From Leptolyngbyaceae cyanobacterium RM1_1_2 (lineage in GTDB: Bacteria; Cyanobacteriota; Cyanobacteriia; Phormidesmidales; Phormidesmidaceae): DNA of 64,000 nucleotides. Below are positions 19,016 to 28,040 of this stretch, one piece after another. The notes beneath the pieces are model-generated. The model saw nothing but the letters and a program-made list of their open reading frames with translations, was not told the origin of the DNA and did no database searches. The first letter of the stretch is position 1. Each line of letters opens with the position of its first letter. Made by a program: the position numbers and the translations under genes. Where the stretch lies: NCBI GenBank assembly GCA_012032345.1, contig JAAUQI010000012.1, positions 1 to 64,000 of the forward strand. Direction: 5' to 3'.

Positions 19016-19831
19016 ATGCAATCCCAAACATCTCAATCTTCACCCGTTGTCGATACTGAACGGGTCTTTCATGTGCAAAACACTGACTACTACTACGGCT
19101 CAAATTTAGCTGTCCGGGGGGTCAATTTAGAGATTCCAGGCAACAAAATTACGGCTTTTATTGGCCCTTCTGGCTGTGGTAAAAGTACAGCACTGCGCTG
19201 CTTTAACCGCCTTAATGATCTGATTCCCAGCGCCCACATCAAAGGCCGTATTACCTATCGCGGCGTTGATATTTACGACAAGCAGGTTGACCCGATTGAA
19301 CTACGCCGTCGCATCGGCATGGTGTTTCAAAAGCCCAACCCTTTTCCTAAGTCTATCTATGACAACATTGCCTTTGGTGCTCGTATCAATGGCTATCAGG
19401 GAGATATGGATGAGCTGATTGAGCGATCGCTCAAAGCATCGGCTCTTTGGGATGAGGTCAAAGACAAGCTGCAGAATAGCGGTCTGTCTATCTCGGGTGG
19501 ACAGCAGCAGCGACTTTGTATTGCTCGGGCGATCGCCATTGAGCCTGAAGTCATTCTGATGGATGAGCCTTGCTCGGCCCTAGATCCAATTTCAACGCTG
19601 AAGATTGAAGAACTGATGCACGAGCTGAAAGAAAATTACACCATCATTATCGTGACCCACAACATGCAGCAGGCTTCTCGCGTCTCTGATAAAACCGCCT
19701 TTTTCAATGCCGAAGCCACTGAAAAAGGCGGCAAGGTTGGGTACCTAGTGGAATATGATGACACTCAGAAGATCTTTAGCGATCCCCAGCAGGAGCAAAC
19801 CCGCGACTATGTCTCTGGTCGTTTTGGCTAA
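19016..19831 (+). CDS. pstB: Phosphate ABC transporter ATP-binding protein PstB
   Basis: 271 residues. Walker A is GPSGCGKST, the Q-loop is [13 protein letters not shown] (the PNPFP text is typical of PstB), the signature is ISGGQQQRL, Walker B is [13 protein letters not shown], and the switch His is in [13 protein letters not shown]. It hydrolyses ATP at the cytoplasmic face of PstCA. It is the last gene of the operon; no phoU follows. A GAGG-type site precedes the ATG. A terminator lies 150 bases downstream. Confidence 0.96.
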   Translation: MQSQTSQSSPVVDTERVFHVQNTDYYYGSNLAVRGVNLEIPGNKITAFIGPSGCGKSTALRCFNRLNDLIPSAHIKGRITYRGVDIYDKQVDPIELRRRIGMVFQKPNPFPKSIYDNIAFGARINGYQGDMDELIERSLKASALWDEVKDKLQNSGLSISGGQQQRLCIARAIAIEPEVILMDEPCSALDPISTLKIEELMHELKENYTIIIVTHNMQQASRVSDKTAFFNAEATEKGGKVGYLVEYDDTQKIFSDPQQEQTRDYVSGRFG

Positions 19832-19892
19832 GCGCGTTTGAACAAAATAGTGCATTGTCAGAGCTAAAAATTAGGCTGGTAGTCAGTGCTTT

Positions 19893-19917
19893 AGCGCTGA
19901 AGCGCTAACTACGAACT
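19893..19917 (-). repeat. 25-nt dispersed repeat, copy 2
   Basis: On the minus strand it reads AGTTCGTAGTTAGCGCTT, then C, then AGCGCT, i.e. 24 of 25 positions match the copy at 1043-1067 in opposite orientation. It lies between the converging pstB and amine oxidase genes and can form a small hairpin through AGCGCT palindromes. Confidence 0.65.
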
Positions 19918-19982
19918 CAGGCATCACCCTAAAACTGAGCGTTAATGCTGCACTAGCTTTTACAGAAAATCAAATTCTAAAC

Positions 19983-20007
19983 AAGGTGCAGCTGGTTGCA
20001 CCTTTTT
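19983..20007 (+). terminator. Terminator between pstB and the amine oxidase gene
   Basis: The stem AAGGTGCA (19983-19990) pairs with TGCACCTT (19997-20004) around a 6-base loop and continues into a run of five T. It ends the pst operon and abuts the convergent amine oxidase stop codon at 20009. Confidence 0.8.
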
Positions 20008-20008
20008 G

Positions 20009-21520
20009 TTAGACGTCTAGATCCTGCAAGATGGCGACGGCTACCTGCTCAGCGGTTTCGCAGGCTCCTTCCATATAGCCTTGATGCTGACGGGAACAGT
20101 GTTCGCCCGCAAAAAAGAGATTGCCTGAGCGTTGGCCTTCAGCACCATAAAACTGAGCCCACTGGCCTACCCGGTAGCAGGTATAGGCTCCCTGAGCGTA
20201 AGGGTTAGCTAGCCAGTCACTTCTGAGGGACGTCTGGGGCTGATGCTCAGCTTGAATGCCGGGTAAGACCTGCTCTAGCTGCTCAACTAGGTAATGTGCT
20301 GAAGTTTCGGGCGAGTCTAACAGGTTGCATAAGCTCTGCTGCCCGCCTGTGTAGTTAGTGAGCAAACCCATTTGAGAACTTCGCAAGCTGGCTGTGGTTT
20401 CCCAAACATGCTGAAAAGGCAGATCGCTGTAAATCAGGGCTGACTCTGGCTGCCAGAATCGCTGCTTGAAGGCGGTGATCAGTTTGACGCTTTGGTTGTA
20501 GCCTAGCTGGGCGATCGCCTGCCGTTGACGCTGCGGCAAATTGACCTGCAAAGGGATATGCCGCAGGACACTGAAGGGAATCGTTAGCACCACGCGATCG
20601 CAGTTCTTTTCAAAGCTATGCTGCCCCGATCGCAGACAAGCCCTGTAGCCACCGTCGGGTCGAGCATAAAGTGCCTCCAAAGCCGTTCCGGTTTGAATTG
20701 CAGCTAGGGGTGCAGCTAGGCGCTGAACCAAGCGCTCATTACCGCCTTGAATATAAAACCGCTCGTCGCTGTTGCCAAATAGGGCAAAGGTATGAGGCTG
20801 AGTCCCTACAAAGGCCAAAAAGTTGAGGCTAGACTGCTCTGCCGCCTCACAGCCATACTTCATCGTACAAGCGACGCGAATAACTGACTGCAGCATTGGG
20901 GCCGCACCGATGCGACCTAGGTAGTCCATAATCGAGAGCCGATCGAGAGCCTCTGTCCGTTCTGTGACCTGCCCCCGCTGCAAAAAAGGCTGAATTTGGC
21001 TCACATCAGCTGCCACCTGCCGCGCCACCAGGGCAAACTCTGCCACCAGATCCTCAACAGCAAGGCGGCGTCCAGCAAAAAAGTAGGTAGCAGTCTCACA
21101 TTCAGGGGCAAGCTGGTGCAAGTCTATCAGCGGCAGTCCCAGCGATCGCACCAATCGCAGACAATAAACGTGATCTGAATCAAATACCTCACCGCCCAGT
21201 TCAGCCGCTAGCCCGGTGCCGAGCGCGTCATAGCAGGTCTGAATGCGACCGCCAACGCGATCGCTGGCCTCGATCACCTCACAGTTAACTCCAGCCTGCC
21301 ACAGGCGATAGGCTACCACCAGACCGGCTAAGCCTGCTCCGATAATCAGGGTTTTGCTGGGGATAGGTGGCTGGGGCGATCGCGGGGCAGCGGTCGTTTC
21401 AGCAGGGGCTGACGAACTGGGTATTCGGGCTACCGCCTGAGGGATAGATGGGCCATCGGCGATACTAGCAACGGCGGCATAAACTTGACGTAATACTAAG
21501 GCCAGATCAGAGCGGCTCAT
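20009..21520 (-). CDS. FAD-dependent flavin monoamine oxidase
   Basis: 503 residues from the ATG complementary to 21518-21520; a GTG ten codons upstream is also possible. After about 50 Ala/Pro/Ser-rich residues the dinucleotide-binding fold begins (IIGAGLAGLVVAYRL), with the downstream acidic residue in EVIEASDRVGGR. The C-terminal FAD motif is GNLFFAGEHCSRQHQGYMEGA, core FFAGEHCS. The family includes polyamine, amino-acid and monoamine oxidases. Its position directly divergent from the polyamine biosynthetic genes suggests a polyamine substrate, but this is inference. No Tat or Sec signal is evident. Confidence 0.82.
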   Translation of the reverse strand: MSRSDLALVLRQVYAAVASIADGPSIPQAVARIPSSSAPAETTAAPRSPQPPIPSKTLIIGAGLAGLVVAYRLWQAGVNCEVIEASDRVGGRIQTCYDALGTGLAAELGGEVFDSDHVYCLRLVRSLGLPLIDLHQLAPECETATYFFAGRRLAVEDLVAEFALVARQVAADVSQIQPFLQRGQVTERTEALDRLSIMDYLGRIGAAPMLQSVIRVACTMKYGCEAAEQSSLNFLAFVGTQPHTFALFGNSDERFYIQGGNERLVQRLAAPLAAIQTGTALEALYARPDGGYRACLRSGQHSFEKNCDRVVLTIPFSVLRHIPLQVNLPQRQRQAIAQLGYNQSVKLITAFKQRFWQPESALIYSDLPFQHVWETTASLRSSQMGLLTNYTGGQQSLCNLLDSPETSAHYLVEQLEQVLPGIQAEHQPQTSLRSDWLANPYAQGAYTCYRVGQWAQFYGAEGQRSGNLFFAGEHCSRQHQGYMEGACETAEQVAVAILQDLDV

Positions 21521-21736
21521 TGGGGATGAAATTAGAACGGCAAACTTCACTCTAATTTTCTCGGTTCAGAGCGCCACCGTAAAAAATTTCAGCCCCAAAC
21601 TCGCTCAGCTGCAAACGAGTCGTTTTAGCCTTAAAATCAAAGACTAGGGCGGATCAATTAGAATTAGAGGCTGAATGCCTCATGGTCAAAATTACGCTAT
21701 AAATTCTCTGAATAGAGCAGGAGCCTGTCGCCTAAA

Positions 21737-23032
21737 ATGAAATCACTTGGAAGACACATTCTCGTTGAGTTTCATGGCTGCTCTACAGAGATCTTAAATG
21801 ACGTTCCTCTAATCGAAAAGAGCATGACAGAAGCGGCCAAAGAAGCAGGTGCCACGCTGATCAGCTCGGTTTTTCACCATTTTTCACCCTTTGGTGTTTC
21901 GGGTGTTGTGGTCATTCAAGAAAGCCATTTGGCTATTCATACCTGGCCTGAGTATCGCTATGCTGCGGTTGATTTATTTACCTGTGGCTACAGCGTCAAT
22001 CCCTGGATTTCTTATGACAGGCTGAAGCAGGCTTTTCATGCCGAACATGGCTCAGCCATTGAGCTAAATCGCGGCCAGCTAGACCTGCTAGAGCGCTCTG
22101 AAATTGATTTAGGCGAACTGCGCGATCAGGCTACCAATACCCTGGTGCTGCCCAAATTTAGCCGCAGCGTTTGGTTCACCGATCGCAATGAGAATATTGC
22201 CCTGTCTATTCGGCACAAAGGAGAGCGGGTTTTTCGGGAAAAGTCGCCCTACCAAACAGTAGAAATTTTTGACACCTTTGAATACGGCAAAATGCTGACC
22301 GTAGACAACATGGTCATGTGCAGTGAGAAAGACGAAAAAGCCTATCACGAAATGATCATTCATGTGCCGATGCTAAGCCAGCCTGGGATCAAAGACGTGC
22401 TGGTGATTGGCGGCGGTGACGGCGGCAGCGTTCGGGAAATCCTCAAGCATGGCCACGTACAGCAGGTAACGATGGTAGAAATTGACGAAGTGGTGGTTAG
22501 AGCCTCGCGTGAATTTTTGCCAACGCTATCGCAATCCCTAGACGACCCCAAACTCAACCTGATTATCGGCGACGGCATTGACTTTGTGGCCCAAGCACCA
22601 GAGGCTAGCTATGACCTAATCGTGGTGGATTCTTCTGACCCGGTGGGACCAGCGGAAGGACTTTTTAGCGCCAATTTTTATCAGCAGGTTCATCGCTGTC
22701 TGCGTCCGGGCGGGCTGATGACGGCCCAAAGTGAGTCACCTCGTTTTAACCAAAAGGCATTTGTTGAGCTAAATGCCTGCCTCAAGCAAATTTTTGGCCC
22801 AGCCCAGGTGCAGTGCTATCTGGCGTTTATTCCCACTTATCCCACAGGCATGTGGAGCTTCAACTACTGCGCTAAAGATGGCCCCCATCCGGTGCAAAGT
22901 TTTGAGCGCGACCGGGCGGCTCAGTTTGCCCGTGAGCAAGGGCTGCAATATTACAATGCCGATATACACACGGCTGCTTTTTGTCTGCCCACGTTTATCC
23001 GTAACATGCTGTTTGAAACTGTGGGTGCCTAG
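21737..23032 (+). CDS. S-adenosylmethionine decarboxylase-spermidine synthase fusion
   Basis: 431 residues combining two enzymes. Residues 1 to about 120 are a bacterial class 1b AdoMet decarboxylase. Ser63 in QESH is the expected pyruvoyl-forming residue, with His68 (IHTWPE) and Cys83 (FTCGY) at the positions known from Thermotoga SpeD. Residues about 135-431 are an aminopropyltransferase (SpeE): the core has [38 protein letters not shown] and TYPTGMWSF. Autocleavage at Glu62-Ser63 would leave the catalytic pyruvoyl at the N-terminus of a chain still fused to SpeE. It makes decarboxylated AdoMet and uses it for spermidine. speB follows after 6 bases. Confidence 0.93.
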   Translation: MKSLGRHILVEFHGCSTEILNDVPLIEKSMTEAAKEAGATLISSVFHHFSPFGVSGVVVIQESHLAIHTWPEYRYAAVDLFTCGYSVNPWISYDRLKQAFHAEHGSAIELNRGQLDLLERSEIDLGELRDQATNTLVLPKFSRSVWFTDRNENIALSIRHKGERVFREKSPYQTVEIFDTFEYGKMLTVDNMVMCSEKDEKAYHEMIIHVPMLSQPGIKDVLVIGGGDGGSVREILKHGHVQQVTMVEIDEVVVRASREFLPTLSQSLDDPKLNLIIGDGIDFVAQAPEASYDLIVVDSSDPVGPAEGLFSANFYQQVHRCLRPGGLMTAQSESPRFNQKAFVELNACLKQIFGPAQVQCYLAFIPTYPTGMWSFNYCAKDGPHPVQSFERDRAAQFAREQGLQYYNADIHTAAFCLPTFIRNMLFETVGA

Positions 23033-23038
23033 TCGAGT

Positions 23039-24097
23039 ATGGTAAGCCGCCAAGAAATTTTAGCTGGCTTTGACCCCAGCGGCGTTGGGCTGGATAACGG
23101 CAACCTCTACGGCCTGCCGTTTGACTACGACAGCGCCAGTATCGTGATTTTTGGGGTGCCGTGGGAAGTAACGGTTTCTTACCACCCCGGCACGGCTCAG
23201 GGGCCAAGGGCAGTACTAAAAGCCTCGCCCCAGCTCGATCTCTATGACTTAGACAATCCTGATGGCTGGCAGCAGGGTATCTTTTTGGCCCCGACGCCTG
23301 ACTGGATTGAGCCAAAAAATACGGCCCTGCGCCACCAGGCCCAGCAGATCATCGAGGCGACCGAACGCGGCGATCGCATTCTAGATCAGCCCAGCTTAGC
23401 CGCCGCCCTCGCTGCTATTAACACCGAATGCGAAGCCGTCAACCAGTGGCTCTACACCCAAACCGACAACGCTCTGCGGCAGGGCAAAAAAGTAGGCGTG
23501 ATTGGCGGCGATCACAGCGTTCCTTTGGGCAGTTTGCAGGCGATCGCCCAGCACTATCCAGACTTTGGCATTTTGCACATTGATGCCCACGCAGATCTGC
23601 GCCATGCCTACCAGGGCTTTCAGTTTTCTCACGCCTCAATTATGAACAACGTGCTGAAGCTGCCGCAGATGAGCCGACTGGTGCAGGTAGGCATTCGAGA
23701 TATTAGTCACGGTGAAGTGGCTCTGATTCAAAACTCCGATGGCCGGGTGGTGACTCATTACGACTCAGTGCTGAAGCAAAAGCGCTATGGCGGCGTACCG
23801 TGGCTAGACCTCTGTCAGCAGATGGTCTCAGCCCTGCCAAACCAGGTTTATATTAGTTTTGATGTAGACGGCCTCGATCCCAAGCTTTGCCCCAGCACCG
23901 GAACGCCTGTGCCAGGGGGTCTAGAGCTAGAAGAGGCTTTTTGTCTACTGCGTCAGGTGGTTAGCAGCGATCGCCAAATTATCGGCTTTGATGTGTGCGA
24001 AGTTGGCAGTGCAGAGTGGGACGGCAACGTTGGGGCCAGAATTGTCTACAAACTCTGCAATTTGCTGTCTCTCAGTCAAAACAGCAGCAAACAGTAA
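23039..24097 (+). CDS. speB: Agmatinase / arginase-family ureohydrolase
   Basis: 352 residues of the manganese ureohydrolase fold. Metal ligands are visible in GGDHSVPLG, HIDAHADLR and SFDVDGLDPKLCPSTGTPVPGG. Agmatinase would release urea and putrescine, the precursor for the upstream SpeE, and the 6-base gap supports a shared transcript. The protein is longer than the E. coli enzyme (about 306) with an N-terminal and a mid insertion. Some cyanobacterial proteins annotated as agmatinase are guanidine hydrolases, so the substrate is not proven. Context favours agmatine. Confidence 0.8.
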   Translation: MVSRQEILAGFDPSGVGLDNGNLYGLPFDYDSASIVIFGVPWEVTVSYHPGTAQGPRAVLKASPQLDLYDLDNPDGWQQGIFLAPTPDWIEPKNTALRHQAQQIIEATERGDRILDQPSLAAALAAINTECEAVNQWLYTQTDNALRQGKKVGVIGGDHSVPLGSLQAIAQHYPDFGILHIDAHADLRHAYQGFQFSHASIMNNVLKLPQMSRLVQVGIRDISHGEVALIQNSDGRVVTHYDSVLKQKRYGGVPWLDLCQQMVSALPNQVYISFDVDGLDPKLCPSTGTPVPGGLELEEAFCLLRQVVSSDRQIIGFDVCEVGSAEWDGNVGARIVYKLCNLLSLSQNSSKQ

Positions 24098-24109
24098 GAC
24101 CAGCAGTAA

Positions 24110-24784
24110 TTAAATCATCTCATTGGGATCAATATTGAGCTGCCGGAGCTTAGCGGCCATTTTTTGATTGTGCTCTTCTGGCGTCAGCACTAGCTGCCCC
24201 TCAGCGGTAAAAAGCCGCAGCCTGCAATCGCAGATGCCAAGATACAAGCCAAGTTGTTGACTCCACAGCCAGCCTTGATCAGTAGACGGTAGCGCTTGAT
24301 AACTGCCGTCTACTAAATGGAAGCCCTGAAACTCAAGCGTGTGCGGATCGAACCAAAAATAGTCAGGCGTCCGAAAAATATCCTGATAAATTTGCTTTTT
24401 TAGCCCCCGGTCAATCTCAGCTGTCGAGGGTGAAAGCAATTCTACAATCAGGTTCGGGTACCTGCCCTGTTCCTCCCAGACAACCCAGCTTTTTCGCGGC
24501 TGCCGATCTGCCCCTAGCACGACAAAAAAGTCGGGGCCACGAAAGTCTTCGAACTTTTTTTGATCGGGACTGTAGTAGATGGTTAGGTTACCAAAAGCGT
24601 AAAAATTCTGGCGATCGCTCCAAAGCCACTCCAGGCACTGAATCAGCAATAAAATTTGGCGCAGATGCAGTTCAGTTTCCAAGGGGGGTTCGTGGCTATA
24701 GCGATCGCCGCAGGGAAAATTTACGCCGTCTTGCTGAGCCTGCTCTAAAAGGGATTTGGTAGAGTCGCTAACCGATACAGCCAT
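24110..24784 (-). CDS. Uma2-family (DUF820) putative endonuclease
   Basis: 224 residues from the ATG complementary to 24782-24784. The PD-(D/E)xK-type fold is suggested by GPDFFVVLG, LIVELLSPSTAEID, a conserved LKKQIYQDIF helix, and YFWFDPHTLEFQGF. Proteins of this family are very abundant in cyanobacteria and are annotated as restriction-like endonucleases, with no proven role. The C-terminal region TPEEHNQKMAAKLRQLNIDPNEM is the usual tail. It is convergent with speB. It is one of three Uma2 genes in the window. Confidence 0.88.
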   Translation of the reverse strand: MAVSVSDSTKSLLEQAQQDGVNFPCGDRYSHEPPLETELHLRQILLLIQCLEWLWSDRQNFYAFGNLTIYYSPDQKKFEDFRGPDFFVVLGADRQPRKSWVVWEEQGRYPNLIVELLSPSTAEIDRGLKKQIYQDIFRTPDYFWFDPHTLEFQGFHLVDGSYQALPSTDQGWLWSQQLGLYLGICDCRLRLFTAEGQLVLTPEEHNQKMAAKLRQLNIDPNEMI

Positions 24785-24879
24785 ACACACAAACCTTGGT
24801 TGCTCAGTAGGTAAAGTATAGCCAGCCAAGCTGTTATTCAGGCTATTGATGATGTAGCCATCCGAATTGATTCATGCAG

Positions 24880-24923
24880 GTAGGACGGGCGTCTTGCCCG
24901 TGCAGGCGAAACGCCTGCCCTAC
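24880..24923. repeat. Palindromic dispersed-type repeat
   Basis: Two small hairpins lie inside one outer palindrome: ACGGGC with GCCCGT, and GCAGGCG with CGCCTGC, enclosed by GTAGG and CCTAC. This GC-rich double-hairpin design is typical of REP-like repeats in cyanobacterial intergenic DNA. It is not followed by a T-run, so I do not call it a terminator. Confidence 0.7.
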
Positions 24924-25035
24924 GAATTTTCACGATTCACGTAAGATTGCTATGGAGCGTTCAGCCCAACAGCGAAGTCACCGATAGTCTGACGGCATGA
25001 CGGTAGGGATCTTGCAGTTTGCTGCCGGGACAGAG

Positions 25036-25380
25036 CTAATTTGAGTCAGACGGTGTTTCCTCAGGCGCTGCCTCAGTGGGTGCTTCGGGGTCGGCTGTGG
25101 ATTCTGTGACTTCTGGCTCTACGACTTCCGGCTCGGGGGGCTTTGCCTTCGGCTTTGGCCCGCGCATTAGCGCCAGCGGTACAGGGGGCTTTCTCTCTTC
25201 TTGATCCCCCCGGCCTTTGCCCCGGCCCTTGCGGCGGTCGTCGCCTCGATCTCTGCGGCCTTCATTGCGGCCCTCGCTGCGGCCTTCACTGCGACCTTCG
25301 CCTTGGCCTTGGGGCTGGCTGCTGGGTTCATCGCTGCCACGTTCGGCGCGTTCTGATTTTTTAATGGGTCGCTCAACCAT
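25036..25380 (-). CDS. Arg/Gly-rich low-complexity protein
   Basis: 114 residues from the ATG complementary to 25378-25380 (MVERPIKKSERAERGSD); a start 8 codons upstream is also open. The middle is built from SEGR/NEGR and KGRGKGRGD repeats, rich in Arg, Gly, Glu and Asp. A conserved-looking block PVPLALMRGPKPKAKPP follows, then an acidic Pro/Glu/Thr tail. The Arg-Gly composition resembles RNA-binding tails, but no folded domain is visible. Similar short proteins occur in other cyanobacteria. Function unknown. It is divergent from the ABC exporter gene. Confidence 0.6.
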   Translation of the reverse strand: MVERPIKKSERAERGSDEPSSQPQGQGEGRSEGRSEGRNEGRRDRGDDRRKGRGKGRGDQEERKPPVPLALMRGPKPKAKPPEPEVVEPEVTESTADPEAPTEAAPEETPSDSN

Positions 25381-25518
25381 GGTTAGGATATCTCTTAGCG
25401 CCACTAGCCATCCTAACTCGAAAGCCGCCTATCCTCTCTATATTTATGCAGTCACAATGTCGTAGCGAACAGCACATTTGGCCGCTAGACTGAAGATCCC
25501 GCTTATCAAGCAACTTCT

Positions 25519-27312
25519 ATGGCTTCCGCCCATCCGCTGCAGCGCCTCTTAGCCTATAGCCACGAATATCGCCTGCAGATCTGGCAGGCTAGCCTTTGCT
25601 CAGTCCTCAACAAGATCTTTGACCTGGCTCCCCCCGCCCTGATTGGTCTGGCGGTAGATGTGGTGGTGAAGCAGCAGGACTCGCTGATTGCCCAGTTTGG
25701 CATCACCGATATTCGGACTCAGTTTATTGTGATTTCGGTGCTGACGTTTATTGTTTGGAGCCTGGAGTCAGTCTTTGAGTATGCCTACGATCGCCTCTGG
25801 CGCAATCTGGCCCAGAACGTACAGCACAAGCTGCGGCTGAATGCTTACGCCCATCTGCAGGGTTTAGATTTGGCCTTTTTTGAAAATCGCAGCACGGGCA
25901 GCCTGATGTCGGTACTCAACGACGATATCAATCAGCTAGAGCGCTTCCTCGATCGCGGTGCCAATGAAGTCTTGCAGGTAATTACAACCGCCATCATTAT
26001 CGGGGCAGCCTTTTTTATTCTGGCCCCCAGTGTCGCCTGGATGGCTATGCTGCCGATGCCGTTTGTAGTTTGGGGGGCGATCGCCTTTCAAAAGCTGCTG
26101 GCACCGCTTTATGCTGAAGTCCGTGAACGAGTGGGCTTGCTTAACAGCCGCCTCTCTAACAATCTTTCTGGCATCACGACGATTAAAAGCTTTACCGCCG
26201 AAGCCTACGAAACTGAGCGCATTCGCCAAGAGAGCTTGGGCTATAGCCAGAGCAACCAGCGGGCGATCGCTCTCAGCGCTGCCTTTATTCCGCTGATTCG
26301 GATTTTGATTCTGGTAGGTTTTACGGCTACCCTGCTCTATGGTGGGCTGATCACAGTAGACGGACAGCTAGCCGTGGGCACCTACAGCGTTTTGGTCTTT
26401 CTCACCCAGCGACTGCTCTGGCCTTTGACACGCTTAGGAGAAACCTTAGACCAGTATCAGCGGGCGATGGCTTCTACCAATCGGGTGATGGATCTGCTCG
26501 ATACCCCCATCACGCTCCACCCCGGCAGTCATCGTTTGCCTGTGGGTCAGGTTAAAGGCGACGTGCGCTTTGAAGATGTCACCTTTGCCTACGACAGTGG
26601 CAGACCGGTGATTGAGCACCTGTCGCTAAAAATTCCGGCGGGTAAAACCATCGCCGTTGTGGGATCAACTGGCTCCGGCAAGAGTACTCTAGTCAAGCTG
26701 CTGCTGCGCTTTTACGAAGTCCATGAGGGGCGGATTACGCTTGACGGTCTGAGTCTGCAAGACCTTGATCCCCGAGATTTGCGGCAGTCGGTGGGCTTAG
26801 TCAGCCAGGACATATTTTTGTTTCACGGTACCGTGGCCGAAAATATCGCCTATGGCAGCTTTGAGGCCAGTCGTGAGTCTATTATCGCAGCCGCTCAGGT
26901 AGCTGAGGCCGACTCTTTTATTCAAAACTTAGTTTCTGGCTATGACACGATTGTGGGAGAACGGGGCCAAAAGCTTTCCGGCGGTCAGCGGCAGCGAATT
27001 GCGATCGCGCGGGCTGTCTTAAAAAATCCGCCCATTTTAGTTTTAGATGAAGCTACCTCAGCCGTCGATAATGAAACTGAGGCTGCAATCCAGCGAGCCC
27101 TAGAAAAAATCACCCAAAATCGCACCACCATTGCGATCGCCCATCGCCTCTCCACCATCCGCAATGCCGACCGGATCTATGTGATGGAATCTGGTCAGCT
27201 AGTCGAGTGGGGCACCCATGAAGAACTGCTCGAACGGGACGGTATCTATGCCGGACTGTGGCGAGTACAAATGGGGGAAAGTTTTGAAAACAAGGCTCTC
27301 AAAGCCTCTTAA
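25519..27312 (+). CDS. ABC exporter, fused permease and ATPase (MsbA/ABCB type)
   Basis: 597 residues. A six-segment type I exporter membrane domain occupies about 1-310 (ends near [15 protein letters not shown]). The nucleotide-binding domain has Walker [10 protein letters not shown], signature LSGGQRQRI, Walker [13 protein letters not shown] and the H-loop in [13 protein letters not shown]. It would form a homodimer or heterodimer exporting lipids, peptides or drugs; the substrate cannot be read from sequence. It stands alone on the plus strand. The ATG start gives the usual family length. Confidence 0.92.
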   Translation: MASAHPLQRLLAYSHEYRLQIWQASLCSVLNKIFDLAPPALIGLAVDVVVKQQDSLIAQFGITDIRTQFIVISVLTFIVWSLESVFEYAYDRLWRNLAQNVQHKLRLNAYAHLQGLDLAFFENRSTGSLMSVLNDDINQLERFLDRGANEVLQVITTAIIIGAAFFILAPSVAWMAMLPMPFVVWGAIAFQKLLAPLYAEVRERVGLLNSRLSNNLSGITTIKSFTAEAYETERIRQESLGYSQSNQRAIALSAAFIPLIRILILVGFTATLLYGGLITVDGQLAVGTYSVLVFLTQRLLWPLTRLGETLDQYQRAMASTNRVMDLLDTPITLHPGSHRLPVGQVKGDVRFEDVTFAYDSGRPVIEHLSLKIPAGKTIAVVGSTGSGKSTLVKLLLRFYEVHEGRITLDGLSLQDLDPRDLRQSVGLVSQDIFLFHGTVAENIAYGSFEASRESIIAAAQVAEADSFIQNLVSGYDTIVGERGQKLSGGQRQRIAIARAVLKNPPILVLDEATSAVDNETEAAIQRALEKITQNRTTIAIAHRLSTIRNADRIYVMESGQLVEWGTHEELLERDGIYAGLWRVQMGESFENKALKAS

Positions 27313-27520
27313 AACGAGACGGTTGGGCTAACTACAGCAGGCAGTTGAGCCTCGACTCAGCTTTTGCAAACAAGTTTAAAGATAGAGTTGCGTTTACCTG
27401 GTAGCTTCGTGTTAACTTATCGAGTGGGAACTATTTTCGGTTTATATTGCGTCTTTCGAAGTTTTTCGAGCGTCTCTCCGAATCTAAGTCTCTGCATCCT
27501 TCTGGTTCTGGAGATAATCA

Positions 27521-27844
27521 GTGTCAATTTACGTTGGTAACCTATCCTATGACGCCTCTCAAGAAGACCTTTCTGAGGTCTTTTCTGAGTATGGCACCGT
27601 CAAACGAGTGCAAATTCCCACTGACCGGGAAACTGGCCGAGTGCGTGGGTTTGCCTTTGTCGAAATGAGTAGTGATGACGAAGAGTCTGCAGCCATTGAT
27701 GCCCTAGACGGGGCCGAATGGATGGGACGAGACTTAAAAGTTAATAAAGCCAAGCCCCGTGAACCGAGAAGCGGCGGCGGCGGTGGCGGCGGCGGCTGGG
27801 GCGGTAACCGTGGCGGCGGCGGTGGCGGCAATCGCCGTTACTAA
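27521..27844 (+). CDS. Glycine-rich RNA-binding protein (RRM), cyanobacterial Rbp
   Basis: 107 residues starting at GTG, with GGAG 7 bases upstream. One RRM fills residues 1-80, with RNP2 (IYVGNL) and RNP1 (RGFAFVEM). A Gly-rich tail with a GGNRGGGGG pattern ends in RRY. This is the standard type II Rbp of cyanobacteria, which bind RNA and are often cold-induced. The 208-base leader before the start has no other gene and may carry cold regulation, but no element can be named. A clear terminator follows. Confidence 0.95.
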   Translation: MSIYVGNLSYDASQEDLSEVFSEYGTVKRVQIPTDRETGRVRGFAFVEMSSDDEESAAIDALDGAEWMGRDLKVNKAKPREPRSGGGGGGGGWGGNRGGGGGGNRRY

Positions 27845-27880
27845 GCGCTCAAAGGCATTATCTTACAGCTCATAGTTCGA

Positions 27881-27906
27881 GGGTAGGCGTCGCGTCTACC
27901 CTTTTT
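27881..27906 (+). terminator. Terminator of the rbp gene
   Basis: The stem GGGTAG (27881-27886) pairs with CTACCC (27896-27901) and is followed at once by five T. It lies 36 bases after the rbp stop codon. Confidence 0.85.
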
Positions 27907-28040
27907 GGTTGGACGCGACCTGATTGAAGCCTGATTTAACCGCGTTTTTGACAGCTCGTGGCTGTGGGCTTTGGCAGGCCAATCACCTGCGGCTTTAAAA
28001 TTAAAATTGATATACGTTCAACCCTGAAGCGCGATCGCAG

